DNA from: Rs1 sp000416275
GTDB taxonomy: Bacteria; Pseudomonadota; Gammaproteobacteria; Pseudomonadales; Balneatricaceae
Direction: 5' to 3'
DNA: 64,000 bases
NCBI GenBank assembly: GCA_965243635.1
Contig: OZ251574.1
Location: 3,596,001-3,660,000 of the forward strand
The notes beneath the pieces are model-generated. The model was not told where the DNA came from. It worked only from the letters and a program-made list of their open reading frames with translations, and made no database searches. Shown here one piece after another: positions 6,985 through 16,089 of the stretch. The first letter of the stretch is position 1, and each line of letters opens with the position of its first letter. A program made the position numbers and the translations under genes.

Positions 6985-9831
6985 CTAGCGCTGTTCAAAT
7001 TGGCGGCTTTTAACGGTAAAGAAGGTTGTCATTTTTTCTAATTTTTGCGCTTGATCACCTAAATGATAACTGGCATTGGATGCCTCCTCGACCATCGAGG
7101 CATTTTGAATGGTCAGCTCATCGATGTGCTTAATAGACTCATTTATTTCCGCCACGCTGCAGGACTGCTCTCTACTCAGCGAAGCGATTTCTTCAACGTA
7201 TTCTGACGCTTGGCTGACACTGCTGACTATATCACTGAGCATTTCTCCAGACTCATGAGCAAGTCGCATTCCCTGTTTTACTTTATCTCTACTGTCTTTA
7301 ATCGAAGCGGCTATTTCTTTCGCTGAATTAGCACTCAATCCCGCTAGGTTTCTGACCTCACTTGCCACCACACTAAAACCACGTCCCGCCTCTCCAACTC
7401 TTGCGGCTTCCACCGCTGCATTGAGAGCCAACAGCTTTATTTGAAAGGATATAGAATCAATCACACTAATGACTTCTGATATTTTTTTACTGGATTGACT
7501 AATCCCTATCATCGCCTGCAAAGTTAACTCAACGACCTCCCCGCCTTTTACTGCAAATTGACGAGTCTGATTGACTACGTCTCTGGCTTTCATCGAGAAA
7601 TCGGCATTTTTCTGCAACTGCTGATTTATCTCTCCCATGCTGACCACGGTTTGTTGCAAACTGGCAGCTTGTTCTTCAGTGCGCTTATTTAGATCTAAAT
7701 TAGCCAGTGCTATTTCTGCGGTACCGGATTTTACAGAATTTGCAGCCTCTTGAATTTGAGTAACAACATCTGTTAATTTATCACTGGTGACATTGACATT
7801 TGTTTTTAGTTTTTCAAAGTCTCCAAAATATACGCCCTCAATTTTTTCATTTAAATGACCATTTGCCATCGCAGTCATAACCCGCAGAGTGTCACTAGTT
7901 ATTTTTTCTGTGACACTAACTAACTGGTTTACCCCCGCAGATAAACTGGCAAAAAAGCCACTTTTATCCGACATTGATATTCTTTCTGAAAGATCGCCAG
8001 CGAGCGCCTTATCCACCACAAGCTGCATCTCTTTTTCAGTGGCTAACTCCAAGGTTCTGTCCAACCACTCCAAGACCGTTCCCAAGCGCTGCCCCTCACT
8101 ATTTAACACCGGATTAGCTAACAACAGCAGCTCTAAATCACCCACTTGGATGACCACTTTAGCTTCTTGATCGCCACTGGTAAGCGCTTTGATTTGCCCT
8201 TCTGCATTAGGCAGAATTTGTTGCAGGTTTATATGTTTAATTGATCGCGCGCTAAAGTCGGCATTATTGAGCTTAAATTGCGCTTCAGCCACCACAAAAA
8301 AGTCACTCATAGCATCGTTGGCATAAAAAACATTTTGCTCGACATCGACCACTAACATCTTGCTACTAATATTATCCAAAGCTTGTTTTATACGGGTATT
8401 ATCAGCTAGAGCTTTTTGATCGGCTTTTATCCGAATATTTAAGTTGTTTTGCATACTCGCTAAAGCACGCTGCAGATCACCTATTTCACATTGGGTGGTA
8501 GCTAAAATTTTATTATTTAAGTGACCCGCCGCAATTTTTTCAGCGATCGCCACTGACTCAGCGATAGGAGTAGAGATACTTCTTGCTATCAATAGCGCGG
8601 TCACGCTGACTAAAATTATTGATATTATAGAAATCAGTAAATTTAAATATATAGCGCTAGTGACGGCAGTTAAGGCTTCATCCCGGTCAAGTTCTGCAAT
8701 AATCCCCCAGTTTAATCCTTTAATTTTCAGCCTAGAATACGATGAAAGCACCTCATTTCCCCGATAGCTAGTCAAAGTGGCTTGGCCACTCTTTACCTCT
8801 GACAACGCATTGCTGGCAACGGTGTTAACCGCCAGTTGTAAAACGCTAGCACTCTCTAAAAATCGAGACTGCGAACGCATCAATCGATCTTCCCCTATTA
8901 AATAGGTCTCGCCGGTTTTACCCAGACCTGCACCGTCTTGCATGATATTATTAACCACCGAAACAGGCAGTTGAATAACCAAAATCCCTATCAGCTGATG
9001 CTCTGAATAAATAGGCGATGCGATAAATGATGCCGGCGCCATATAGGAAGGTAAATACTCTGAAAAATCCACCAGCACAGAGTGCATGTTTTTCTTTAAC
9101 TTGAGTGCTTTGTTAAACACATCAGCCAAATTAGAATTTTTATAGGGGCCATTTTTCAAACTCGTGGAAAAATCCACTTCTTTGAAAACACTGTAGACAA
9201 TATCGCCATTAATCGGCTCGATTAAAAACAGATCATGATAGTTGTAGTTTTTAATCAGTCGTCTTAACTCAGGGTGCAATTTTTTATGCACACGACTGTA
9301 TGAGCTCTTATTTTCCGCCCGATCAAGCTTATCTTTATTGCCTAGCGAAAAGCGATTATTACTAATATACAGTGCCTGGGCGATCACTGAGTTTTTGCTC
9401 AAAGGTAACAGTTTTTCAGTTGCTATACTTGCACCATTGCGGGCAACGTATGAGTCATTAAAACTTGTTGCATAATAGTTTTTAACGCTTTTCTGATAGC
9501 TTCGATAGCTATCCCGATCTAGATCAAGTTCTGTAGACAGGCTGCTCATAGATGTCGAAAATTTTTGCATCGCTGTAACGATCGACTGACTTTTAGACAG
9601 CAAGCTAATCTGCTTCCCAACCTCTGCATAATAACTTTCTAGCTGCTGAGCTTTAGAGGCCCTGACCACATTTAAAATGCTGTACTGTGCTGCTAAGATG
9701 GAATTTCTAGCGGAAATCAAATCTATCAAACTAACCATAGTTAAAGGGACTAGACCAATTATGAGCATCGTAATCAGCAGTCGTTTGGATAGTTTTAAAT
9801 CATTAAATTTCTTCAAATATCGCATATTCAC
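6985..9831 (-). CDS. Methyl-accepting chemotaxis protein with periplasmic sensor and tandem HAMP-like linkers
   Basis: This 948-residue chemoreceptor starts with a membrane segment (about residues 17-38) and a large periplasmic part of about 350 residues with Cache-like character. A second membrane segment lies near residues 395-417, followed by a HAMP domain (starts at about ARSISTP). About residues 480-600 look PAS-like, and one or two further HAMP-like stretches follow (KALAGDLSERI, ANGHLNEKI). The C-terminal signalling hairpin contains LLALNAAVEAARVGEAGRGF and VVASEVRNLA. The tip differs from the usual QTNLLALNA (here QIKLLALNA), and the following LAGLS replaces the usual LAxRS. There is no C-terminal CheR-binding pentapeptide. 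No other chemotaxis gene is adjacent; the ligand cannot be inferred. Confidence 0.9.
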   Translation of the reverse strand: MNMRYLKKFNDLKLSKRLLITMLIIGLVPLTMVSLIDLISARNSILAAQYSILNVVRASKAQQLESYYAEVGKQISLLSKSQSIVTAMQKFSTSMSSLSTELDLDRDSYRSYQKSVKNYYATSFNDSYVARNGASIATEKLLPLSKNSVIAQALYISNNRFSLGNKDKLDRAENKSSYSRVHKKLHPELRRLIKNYNYHDLFLIEPINGDIVYSVFKEVDFSTSLKNGPYKNSNLADVFNKALKLKKNMHSVLVDFSEYLPSYMAPASFIASPIYSEHQLIGILVIQLPVSVVNNIMQDGAGLGKTGETYLIGEDRLMRSQSRFLESASVLQLAVNTVASNALSEVKSGQATLTSYRGNEVLSSYSRLKIKGLNWGIIAELDRDEALTAVTSAIYLNLLISIISIILVSVTALLIARSISTPIAESVAIAEKIAAGHLNNKILATTQCEIGDLQRALASMQNNLNIRIKADQKALADNTRIKQALDNISSKMLVVDVEQNVFYANDAMSDFFVVAEAQFKLNNADFSARSIKHINLQQILPNAEGQIKALTSGDQEAKVVIQVGDLELLLLANPVLNSEGQRLGTVLEWLDRTLELATEKEMQLVVDKALAGDLSERISMSDKSGFFASLSAGVNQLVSVTEKITSDTLRVMTAMANGHLNEKIEGVYFGDFEKLKTNVNVTSDKLTDVVTQIQEAANSVKSGTAEIALANLDLNKRTEEQAASLQQTVVSMGEINQQLQKNADFSMKARDVVNQTRQFAVKGGEVVELTLQAMIGISQSSKKISEVISVIDSISFQIKLLALNAAVEAARVGEAGRGFSVVASEVRNLAGLSANSAKEIAASIKDSRDKVKQGMRLAHESGEMLSDIVSSVSQASEYVEEIASLSREQSCSVAEINESIKHIDELTIQNASMVEEASNASYHLGDQAQKLEKMTTFFTVKSRQFEQR

Positions 9832-10489
9832 CTTTTAATTAGCTCACTGAGATTTGTTGAACACACTTAACATCAACCTAAAAAATAGCTGCCAGATTAG
9901 AGTAGTCACTAGGATAATTAGGGAACCTTTGAACAAGCCCCACATTTTCACTGTGCGCCAGGGGCGGGTCTGACTTGTTAAGATGATCCTTAGCAGTGGC
10001 TGAAAGCAGCCTTTAATTATTTGTATCGCCAATATCGCTCAGTGCTAACATTTACCTAAATCCATGCATTCAATGTCAATACAGAGTGTAAAACATTGGT
10101 TTTACAGTGCTATCAAGACCTGAATAGCATGCTTAGATTGGGTAACCTTTTAATAACTATAGACCAATATTTTACTTTTATAACAAATTAGTCTCTTTTT
10201 CAGAGCTCACAAAGTGTCTGTTTTTACGATTAGATGGATTAAAAATTGGCAGCAAGCGAAGTTTATATACGAGCGGGTAACTGATTCAGCTATTAATGAG
10301 TTTTTACTACACAATAGGCAAAGCGAATCTGCAGCATAGTTAGTGAGGGTTTTCTCTGAGCGGTAGACGCTACAACTTTCGCCAGCTCAAAAGTGCAGCG
10401 CATGAATTTTCCGATCCTTAATTTGCCATTAATTCGGCAAACAGATTTAGCGGCTGCTTAAACTATTGTCGATCGGGCTCAATGCGAGC
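9832..10489. other. Intergenic region upstream of chemoreceptor
   Basis: These 658 bp contain one half of a family A repeat at 10054-10110 and otherwise little structure. A minus-strand frame at 9844-10032 would encode 62 residues from a TTG codon, with one hydrophobic segment near its end (33 residues from an internal ATG). It has no clear ribosome binding site and no recognised relative, so I leave it uncalled. Confidence 0.5.
10054..10110. repeat. Family A repeat, decayed half copy
   Basis: The stretch CAATACAGAGTGTAAAACAT followed by TGGTTTTACAGTG matches the left half of the 160-bp element, and CCTAAATCCATGCATTCAA is a damaged version of its end. The right half is missing. Confidence 0.6.
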
Positions 10490-11545
10490 TTACGACAGTG
10501 GGGGCGCCAATAACTGATAAAGTGCAATGATATCGGCCAAGCTTTTTTTCTGTGGCGCTTTCATTAATTGATAGACAACTTTATTGCCCCCGTGGAACCT
10601 AAACACGGCGCGAGATGATTTCGACATCGCTTTAACGTGTGCTATATCTAGGGTATTTGCTGAAATTTCAAAGAATTCTGTATATGAATCGGCATATTTC
10701 TTAGTGGCAAAGTGCAGTATCGGTGAGCGCCACTGCAACTGATCTGCGACAATGCTATAGGCATTAAAATGCGAAGGCGTCGCTGCGGTATGAGTGATAT
10801 TTAATCTCAACCACATCCGCGTATCATTTAGTCCAATGATCAGTTTAAAATCACTTTTACTCGCTCGTGTTTTAGGCGAGATAAGATAAGAGTCGTAGAT
10901 TTCGTTATATTCAATTTTGGCGCCGAGTAGTAAATTGCGAATTTTAGCGGGCTGTTTATACTTCGAGCTGATGTTACGGATGTACTTTAAGTGCTGTTGC
11001 TCTATGACATTTCCGTTACTTAGCAGCAAAAACTGCCGCTTAAAACTTTGGTATTTTCCAACGATGAGTATTGATGAATTTTCAAATAATGGCTTTTTTT
11101 CGTAACTATCAGCAAGGTAAAGTGATTTTATCGGCGAGGATTTTCCGTACTTCCCCCCTTCGCTCTTTAATGATAATAAAAAATAACGATTACCATTTTC
11201 TAAAACAACGGGATAAAACTCGTAAGTTTTATGATCGGTCTCGACCGGGCTATCTTGGTCAAAGTAGCCTTTCATGCCAACAAATCTCAAGTAGGGAAGT
11301 TTATTTTTACATTCTGCAACGCGGCTAGTTTGACAAAATCTGAGAAAACCGTTTTTTTGTAACTCAAGCGGCTTTGATTTTAGTACGAAAGTTTCTTTGC
11401 CCTGCGGATTAAATATATGCTCGGCATTGGAGTCGTATCTCAGCGGCGTTTTAGGCGTGAAATTTGCCTGTTCTACTTTAATTAATTGACAGCCAGCCAG
11501 TAATAATAGAACAGCCGATAAGCCGAATCGAACATAGTTATTCAT
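10490..11545 (-). CDS. Predicted outer-membrane or periplasmic lipoprotein, unknown function
   Basis: I do not recognise this protein of about 351 residues. The N-terminus is a lipoprotein signal peptide with lipobox LLAGC, so the mature protein would begin at a lipid-modified cysteine near residue 19. The rest is soluble, rich in Lys, Ser and Tyr, without an evident catalytic motif. Two ATG codons lie 6 bp apart; AGGA is correctly spaced only for the second one (11545), which I chose. It stands alone, with long intergenic stretches on both sides that contain repeats. Confidence 0.7.
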   Translation of the reverse strand: MNNYVRFGLSAVLLLLAGCQLIKVEQANFTPKTPLRYDSNAEHIFNPQGKETFVLKSKPLELQKNGFLRFCQTSRVAECKNKLPYLRFVGMKGYFDQDSPVETDHKTYEFYPVVLENGNRYFLLSLKSEGGKYGKSSPIKSLYLADSYEKKPLFENSSILIVGKYQSFKRQFLLLSNGNVIEQQHLKYIRNISSKYKQPAKIRNLLLGAKIEYNEIYDSYLISPKTRASKSDFKLIIGLNDTRMWLRLNITHTAATPSHFNAYSIVADQLQWRSPILHFATKKYADSYTEFFEISANTLDIAHVKAMSKSSRAVFRFHGGNKVVYQLMKAPQKKSLADIIALYQLLAPPLS

Positions 11546-11572
11546 ACACATCCTAGTTAGTATTTATCCATC

Positions 11573-11776
11573 GAGACCTCAGTATAACTTACCCAGAGGG
11601 TACGATAACTGCGCTCGCTAATACGGCGTTAAAAACCGGCTCATTATGCTCATTTACAGCAGTAATACCTATAAAAGAAGGGTACACTCTAGCCAAAGTG
11701 AGGGGCATACCAACTCCGCTATCTCACCGGTTTTTTCCCTGTCTTACCTTCGCTCGCAACGTTATGCAGAGCTCTC
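11573..11776. mobile_element. Family B miniature inverted-repeat element, 204 bp
   Basis: The ends are GAGACCTCAGTATAAC and GTTATGCAGAGCTCTC (inverted match GAGAGCTCTGCATAAC). The element is flanked by a perfect 5-bp direct repeat, CCATC at 11568-11572 and 11777-11781. It lies in the opposite orientation to the copies at 38181 and 61081. No coding capacity. Confidence 0.88.
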
Positions 11777-11810
11777 CCATCAATAAAACCGTCACTATAA
11801 CCTGAATCAG

Positions 11811-12009
11811 TGATTTCACTGCATCACATAGCGCAAGCTCTTGATTATACAGCGGTTAGAAAAACACCCGCTGAAGCTATGGTTTTTATGCATGGATGCA
11901 TTTATTGAGCGAATGCAGGACGCATATGAGTTTACAGCTAAGATTTTTCAATTCCACTGTAGAACCAATATCTTACACTCTGTATTCACTTTGAAGTCAC
12001 GGATTCAGG
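11811..12009. mobile_element. Family A inverted-repeat element, 199-bp long subtype
   Basis: The ends are CCTGAATCAGTGATTTCA and TGAAGTCACGGATTCAGG, which are inverted repeats. It is in the opposite orientation to the 160-bp copies and carries an extra internal segment of roughly 50 bp (TATGCATGGATGCAT and GCGAATGCAGGACGCAT). It ends 22 bp from the stop codon of the gene at 12032. No coding capacity. Confidence 0.88.
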
Positions 12010-12031
12010 TATAAAGATTAAGCGATTCATT

Positions 12032-12844
12032 TTAGTTTAGCGGTAATTGGGCTTTAATGTAATTAGTTGCAGAATTTAAGTGCCGCGCTGCAAGCTGCCT
12101 ATTGGCGATCGCAAAAGCGGGCCGCAAATGTTTTTTTAGATATTGAGTGGCCTGTTTCTGGTCTATTTTTTTTAATTGACAAAACAGCGCCAGGGTAAAA
12201 ACTACTTCATGTTCGGACAAACTTGACTGTCTATTGGCCGCTGCATTAAAGCAACTGCCGCAGCCGCCCCTAAAAGTGTATGCAGAATTAGCTAACATCA
12301 CCCCAAACCCCATACACACAGCGAGTACTTCACTCGCCTCTAGTAAATGCGAATCTCCCCCTGGTGGCAGCTGTTTTGAGCGTATCAATAAATGTTGCGC
12401 AAATAGATGAGCATAAGTTGCAGACAAATCTTCTGGTTTCACCGTCTGTTGACGATTGTAGTTGATATTGATTGGCTCGCAAGCCGCCAGCGGAGCCAGC
12501 TCGCGCTGCGAGTCTCTGGCTATATGGTCGAACACTAAGTTTGCAGGAGCTGATTGATCAGGTTGCGCAATACTTATCGGCGCTGCGTGGCTCAGCACGA
12601 AAGGCCAGTGCGCAAGACCTGCATATTTGAGACTGTGCTGAAATATATTCTCTGCTTTCGCTTCAACACTCGCTATAGATCCGGGAAAAAACTGATTGTT
12701 GGGTAAAATCAAGCGCGAGCGCTGGTAAAACTCAGCGCTATCAAAGTGTCTTGTAGCCCAGTCAACACAGTCAATAATCCAAGTTGCACTGGAATCACTA
12801 ATCAATTGCTTAGGCCATAAATAATCTTTCCATTGCAGCAGCAT
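12032..12844 (-). CDS. Conserved-looking protein of unknown function, coupled to creA
   Basis: I do not recognise this 270-residue protein. It lacks a signal peptide and membrane segments and looks cytoplasmic and mostly helical. The most distinctive part is near residues 165-205: SEVLAVCMGFGVMLANSAY, then FRGGCGSCF. The GGCGSC pair of cysteines could bind metal or form a disulfide, but this is a guess. Its ATG overlaps the creA stop codon (TAATG), which indicates translational coupling and a shared transcript. Confidence 0.72.
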   Translation of the reverse strand: MLLQWKDYLWPKQLISDSSATWIIDCVDWATRHFDSAEFYQRSRLILPNNQFFPGSIASVEAKAENIFQHSLKYAGLAHWPFVLSHAAPISIAQPDQSAPANLVFDHIARDSQRELAPLAACEPININYNRQQTVKPEDLSATYAHLFAQHLLIRSKQLPPGGDSHLLEASEVLAVCMGFGVMLANSAYTFRGGCGSCFNAAANRQSSLSEHEVVFTLALFCQLKKIDQKQATQYLKKHLRPAFAIANRQLAARHLNSATNYIKAQLPLN

Positions 12845-13356
12845 TACCAGGGCCTGATTGGCACTGTTGAGAGACTATTTTTAGGCGAGCCATCGACTAG
12901 TTTATCGGAGTACACCAGATAGATTAAGACGTTGCGTTTTTTATCGAGAAACCTCACCACTTGCATAGTTTTGAACAAGATTGAAGTTCGCTCTTTAAAG
13001 ACCTTTTCGCCATCTTTTAGTGGTGTATTGATTTTAATCGGTCCCACCTGTCTACAGGCGATAGATGCATCAGAGGTATCTTCTGCCAATCCAAAACTAC
13101 CAGAAATGCCACCTTTTTTAGCCCGTGATAAATGGCAGGAGACGCCGCTGATTTTCGGGTCATCAAACGCTTCAATAATTATTTTATGATTGGCGCCTAT
13201 CAGCTTAAAAGTAGTATCTACGCTGCCAATTTGCTCGGCATTAACCATCGCGCTACCGGTGAAAAATATGACGCTACCGATAGCCACTAGATTTTTACCA
13301 AGACCTGCCAATAGGTGACGGGAATTGGGAGTTTTAGAGTTAATACTGTGTAACAT
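12844..13356 (-). CDS. creA: CreA family periplasmic protein
   Basis: CreA proteins are small exported proteins whose biochemical role is unknown. The N-terminal hydrophobic stretch (IGSVIFFTGSAMVNAEQIG) is a signal peptide with likely cleavage at VNA-EQ. Family features are IGSVDTTFK, a central region ISGVSCHLSRAKKGGISGS, a second cysteine in SIACRQVGPI, and a C-terminal LVYSDKLVDGSPKNS. I chose the second ATG (13356) because GGAGGG lies just upstream of it; the earlier ATG at 13368 overlaps that site. The downstream gene of unknown function overlaps it by one base. Confidence 0.9.
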   Translation of the reverse strand: MLHSINSKTPNSRHLLAGLGKNLVAIGSVIFFTGSAMVNAEQIGSVDTTFKLIGANHKIIIEAFDDPKISGVSCHLSRAKKGGISGSFGLAEDTSDASIACRQVGPIKINTPLKDGEKVFKERTSILFKTMQVVRFLDKKRNVLIYLVYSDKLVDGSPKNSLSTVPIRPW

Positions 13357-13428
13357 TTTACCCTCCATTTTATAACCTACACTACCACTGAACGAAGAGC
13401 TAATTATACAAACAGCCGGTAATTGCTT

Positions 13429-13725
13429 TCAACCGGTAACTGCCTGCAGCAATAAAAGTTTTTTAGGGCGGGAGAGTTTTTTAATCGCCGCTTCACGTTT
13501 ACATGCTGCAGAGCGATCGACACATTTTTCAAACCATACCAATTGCACAGGTCGTCGAGCTTGAGTGTACCTAGCACCGCCACTGCCGCGCCCATTATGT
13601 TCATTCTCACGCCTCACGCAATCGGTGGTGACCCCCGCATACAGAGAGCGATCCGCACAGCGAACCAAGTACACAAACCACTGTGATTTTTCCGCTCTGT
13701 CCGGCTCAGTGCTTTGACTGGTCAA
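13429..13725 (-). CDS. GIY-YIG endonuclease-like protein, UPF0213/YhbQ type
   Basis: This 98-residue single-domain protein has the GIY-YIG nuclease fold signature: FVYLVRCADRSLYAGVTTD near residues 17-36, then ENEHN and ARYTQARRPVQLVW. Proteins of this type are predicted nucleases with possible DNA-repair roles. The start codon overlaps the stop codon of cysG by 4 bp (ATGA), so it is translationally coupled to cysG, although no functional link to siroheme synthesis is known. Confidence 0.88.
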   Translation of the reverse strand: MTSQSTEPDRAEKSQWFVYLVRCADRSLYAGVTTDCVRRENEHNGRGSGGARYTQARRPVQLVWFEKCVDRSAACKREAAIKKLSRPKKLLLLQAVTG

Positions 13726-15131
13726 ATTGCAGATTTATCAGCTAGATGATTTTCGCAGAACCACTGTAGCTGGTCCTGTAACTGCACCACTTGTCCGACA
13801 ATGATTAAAGCGGGTGCCGGTAATTTAGCGGTTGCCTGCAAGGACTCTAGAGAGGCGAGCGTGCCAACTAAGACTTGCTGATCAATGGCTGTGCCTCTGG
13901 AGACTATTGCAGCGGGAGTCTCTGCATCTTGCCCAGCATCGACCAGTTTAGAACAGATATCAGCTAAGTTGTGTAGCCCCATGTAAAAGACCACCGTTTG
14001 ATTCCCTCTAGCTAACTGTGAATAATCTAATTCGCTACTGCGATTTTTTTGCTGGCCGGTGACAAAAGTGACACTTTGCGCATAATCTCGATGGGTCAGT
14101 GGAATGCCCGCATAGGTAGAGCATGCACTCGCGGCGGTGATTCCCGGTACCACTTGAAAGGGTATTCCCTGCGCCCTTAAACTTTGCAACTCCTCCCCAC
14201 CACGGCCAAAAATAAACGGATCTCCTCCCTTTAAGCGCACCACACGCCGACCTTTAGATGCCTGTTCAATCAACATTTTGTTGATATCATGTTGTGGCAC
14301 ACTGTGATTATCTCTATTTTTTCCAACGAAGATCAATTCGGCATCTCTGCGGCATAACTCCATTATTTCTTTAGAGACCAACGCATCGTAGAGCACCACA
14401 TCTGCCTGCTGCATCAGTCGCAGTGCTTTAAAAGTCAGTAATTCTGGATCGCCAGGGCCAGCCCCCACTAAATACACTTCTCCCGCGGGGAGTTTGGTAT
14501 CGGCATTCTCTAATTTTTCTCTCATCAACGCATAGGCATCTTTTTCACGCCCCGCGAGCATTGTTTCTGCCACTTGTCCCTGCAGGACGCTCTCCCAAAA
14601 ATTGCGTCTTTGGTTAATGGTCTTAAATTTAGCTTTGACACTCGATCTAAATTTCCCGGCTAACAGTGCCAGTTTACTGTAGCCGTTTGGAATTAGCGTC
14701 TCTAGTTTAGCCCTTAAAACCCTCACTAATACCGGTGCTTGTCCACCGGATGAAATCGCGATCACTATCGGAGAACGATCGACGATCGCCGGGAAAACAA
14801 AGGTGCAAAGCTGTGGGTTATCAACTACATTGACCGGTATATTGCGACTTAACGCATCTTCGTAAACCTGTCTATTTAGCGATTGGTCATCCGTTGCCGC
14901 TGTGACTAACAGCTTGCCATCCAGCAGATCAGCAGAGTATTCGCCAATCATGGCGGTGCCATTATTATCAGCGAGCAATTGCGCCAACTGCGGATCGATC
15001 TCTCGACTTATCACCGTGACAATCGCCTTGGTACGCACCAGTAACCTCGCCTTGCGCAATGCGACTTGTCCACCACCTACCAATAGAGCATTGCGGTTTT
15101 CAAGTTTGAAAAATAGTGGTAAATAATCCAT
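13722..15131 (-). CDS. cysG: Siroheme synthase (trifunctional)
   Basis: This 469-residue enzyme converts uroporphyrinogen III to siroheme, the cofactor of the sulfite reductase encoded nearby. The N-terminal half is the NAD-dependent precorrin-2 dehydrogenase/ferrochelatase, with a dinucleotide-binding motif VGGGQVALRKARLL near residues 18-31. The C-terminal half, from about residue 215, is the S-adenosylmethionine-dependent methyltransferase, with VYLVGAGPGDPELLT and RLKGGDPFIFGRGGEE. The length matches the E. coli enzyme. Start MDYLPLFF is standard. Confidence 0.95.
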   Translation of the reverse strand: MDYLPLFFKLENRNALLVGGGQVALRKARLLVRTKAIVTVISREIDPQLAQLLADNNGTAMIGEYSADLLDGKLLVTAATDDQSLNRQVYEDALSRNIPVNVVDNPQLCTFVFPAIVDRSPIVIAISSGGQAPVLVRVLRAKLETLIPNGYSKLALLAGKFRSSVKAKFKTINQRRNFWESVLQGQVAETMLAGREKDAYALMREKLENADTKLPAGEVYLVGAGPGDPELLTFKALRLMQQADVVLYDALVSKEIMELCRRDAELIFVGKNRDNHSVPQHDINKMLIEQASKGRRVVRLKGGDPFIFGRGGEELQSLRAQGIPFQVVPGITAASACSTYAGIPLTHRDYAQSVTFVTGQQKNRSSELDYSQLARGNQTVVFYMGLHNLADICSKLVDAGQDAETPAAIVSRGTAIDQQVLVGTLASLESLQATAKLPAPALIIVGQVVQLQDQLQWFCENHLADKSAI

Positions 15132-15399
15132 GGCGGCATACTTTCTGTAAGTGACAATTAAAGGGTAGCACTGTACAGCATTTATCCAAGAGTCGGCTAA
15201 GAGTGCTCAAGGATGCTATATGTAAAGAGCTGAGTGTCGGCATTATGGCAGTCAAATTGTAAATAGACGACAATTTTTAACCCAAAGTCGCAACTGACGA
15301 ACTAGCCGTCGCTGCAAGGTGATTTAGTGATAATCAATCAGTATTTAGCCACTATGTTGAGCAACCTATTTAAAACACAGTGACTCGATCAAATGTTGA

Positions 15400-16023
15400 T
15401 TAAATTTTAGTGTGCAATCCACACTCTCTATTATCTAGCGCTTTGGTCGGATCAAAATAGGCGAATTCATGCGTTAAATCATGCTTAAACATGTAGTCGT
15501 CTAAGCGCATTTCTGACTGATGATATAAAGGTGCCACTTTGATGATCCCAGTTTGACTCGCAGACACTACATCTAGCGTATTTCTAAATTCAGTTTGCTC
15601 TTGGCGAATAGCATTCAACCAATAGTCCGGTTTAATCTCAGCGAGGGCACGCCTGAAAGGCTCCAACTTGACTTGCTCGGTAAATTCGCTGTGCAGTGCA
15701 TTATCAACATCTGGCACCCCTTTCATCTGCGCATTTCGAAAGGCTGTGCTCTGCTGGGGAACATAAGTCAGCATATTGAGTGACAATTCAGCAATTACCC
15801 GCTGGGCGTAACGATAGGTAGCTGAGGTATTGTAGCCAGAATCGACCCATAATATTTTCAAGTCGGGCCGAATTTGCACTGCCATATGCAATATAACCAC
15901 TTCATAGGGACGAAAATTAGTCGTTAGTATTGGGTTTTCAGCTTTATCTAGCACCCATTCAATGATTTGTTGCGGCTGTTTTCCAGCCAATTGCTCGTTG
16001 ATTGCACTTAAATTTATACTCAT
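15400..16023 (-). CDS. cysH: Phosphoadenosine phosphosulfate reductase family protein
   Basis: This 207-residue protein should reduce PAPS to sulfite with thioredoxin or glutaredoxin. Family landmarks are QIRPDLKILWVDSGYNT, the region KLEPFRRAL followed by WLNAIRQEQTEFR, and the C-terminal active-site motif ECGLH. The paired-cysteine motifs of the iron-sulfur APS reductases are absent (HSEFTEQ precedes KLEPF), so this belongs to the PAPS-type group. The protein is shorter than E. coli CysH (about 244), and the usual P-loop-like SSSFG is replaced by TTNFRPYE. It lies 66 bp downstream of the DUF934 gene, apparently in one transcription unit with it and cysI. Confidence 0.85.
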   Translation of the reverse strand: MSINLSAINEQLAGKQPQQIIEWVLDKAENPILTTNFRPYEVVILHMAVQIRPDLKILWVDSGYNTSATYRYAQRVIAELSLNMLTYVPQQSTAFRNAQMKGVPDVDNALHSEFTEQVKLEPFRRALAEIKPDYWLNAIRQEQTEFRNTLDVVSASQTGIIKVAPLYHQSEMRLDDYMFKHDLTHEFAYFDPTKALDNRECGLHTKI

Positions 16024-16089
16024 GACAACTCCAAAAATATTATATCCGCACCAAAGCTAAACTTGTAGCTTTTAGCTTCTAACTAGCCA

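Larger units (their letters stand above)
11552..12031. other. Intergenic region filled by a family B and a family A element
   Basis: Nearly all of this 480-bp gap is accounted for by one family B element with its target duplication (11568-11781) and one family A element (11811-12009), only 34 bp apart. Confidence 0.85.

Noticed and set aside
9844..10032. 62-residue minus-strand frame before the chemoreceptor gene
   Set aside because: It starts with TTG, lacks a ribosome binding site and resembles nothing known; one hydrophobic stretch alone is not enough.
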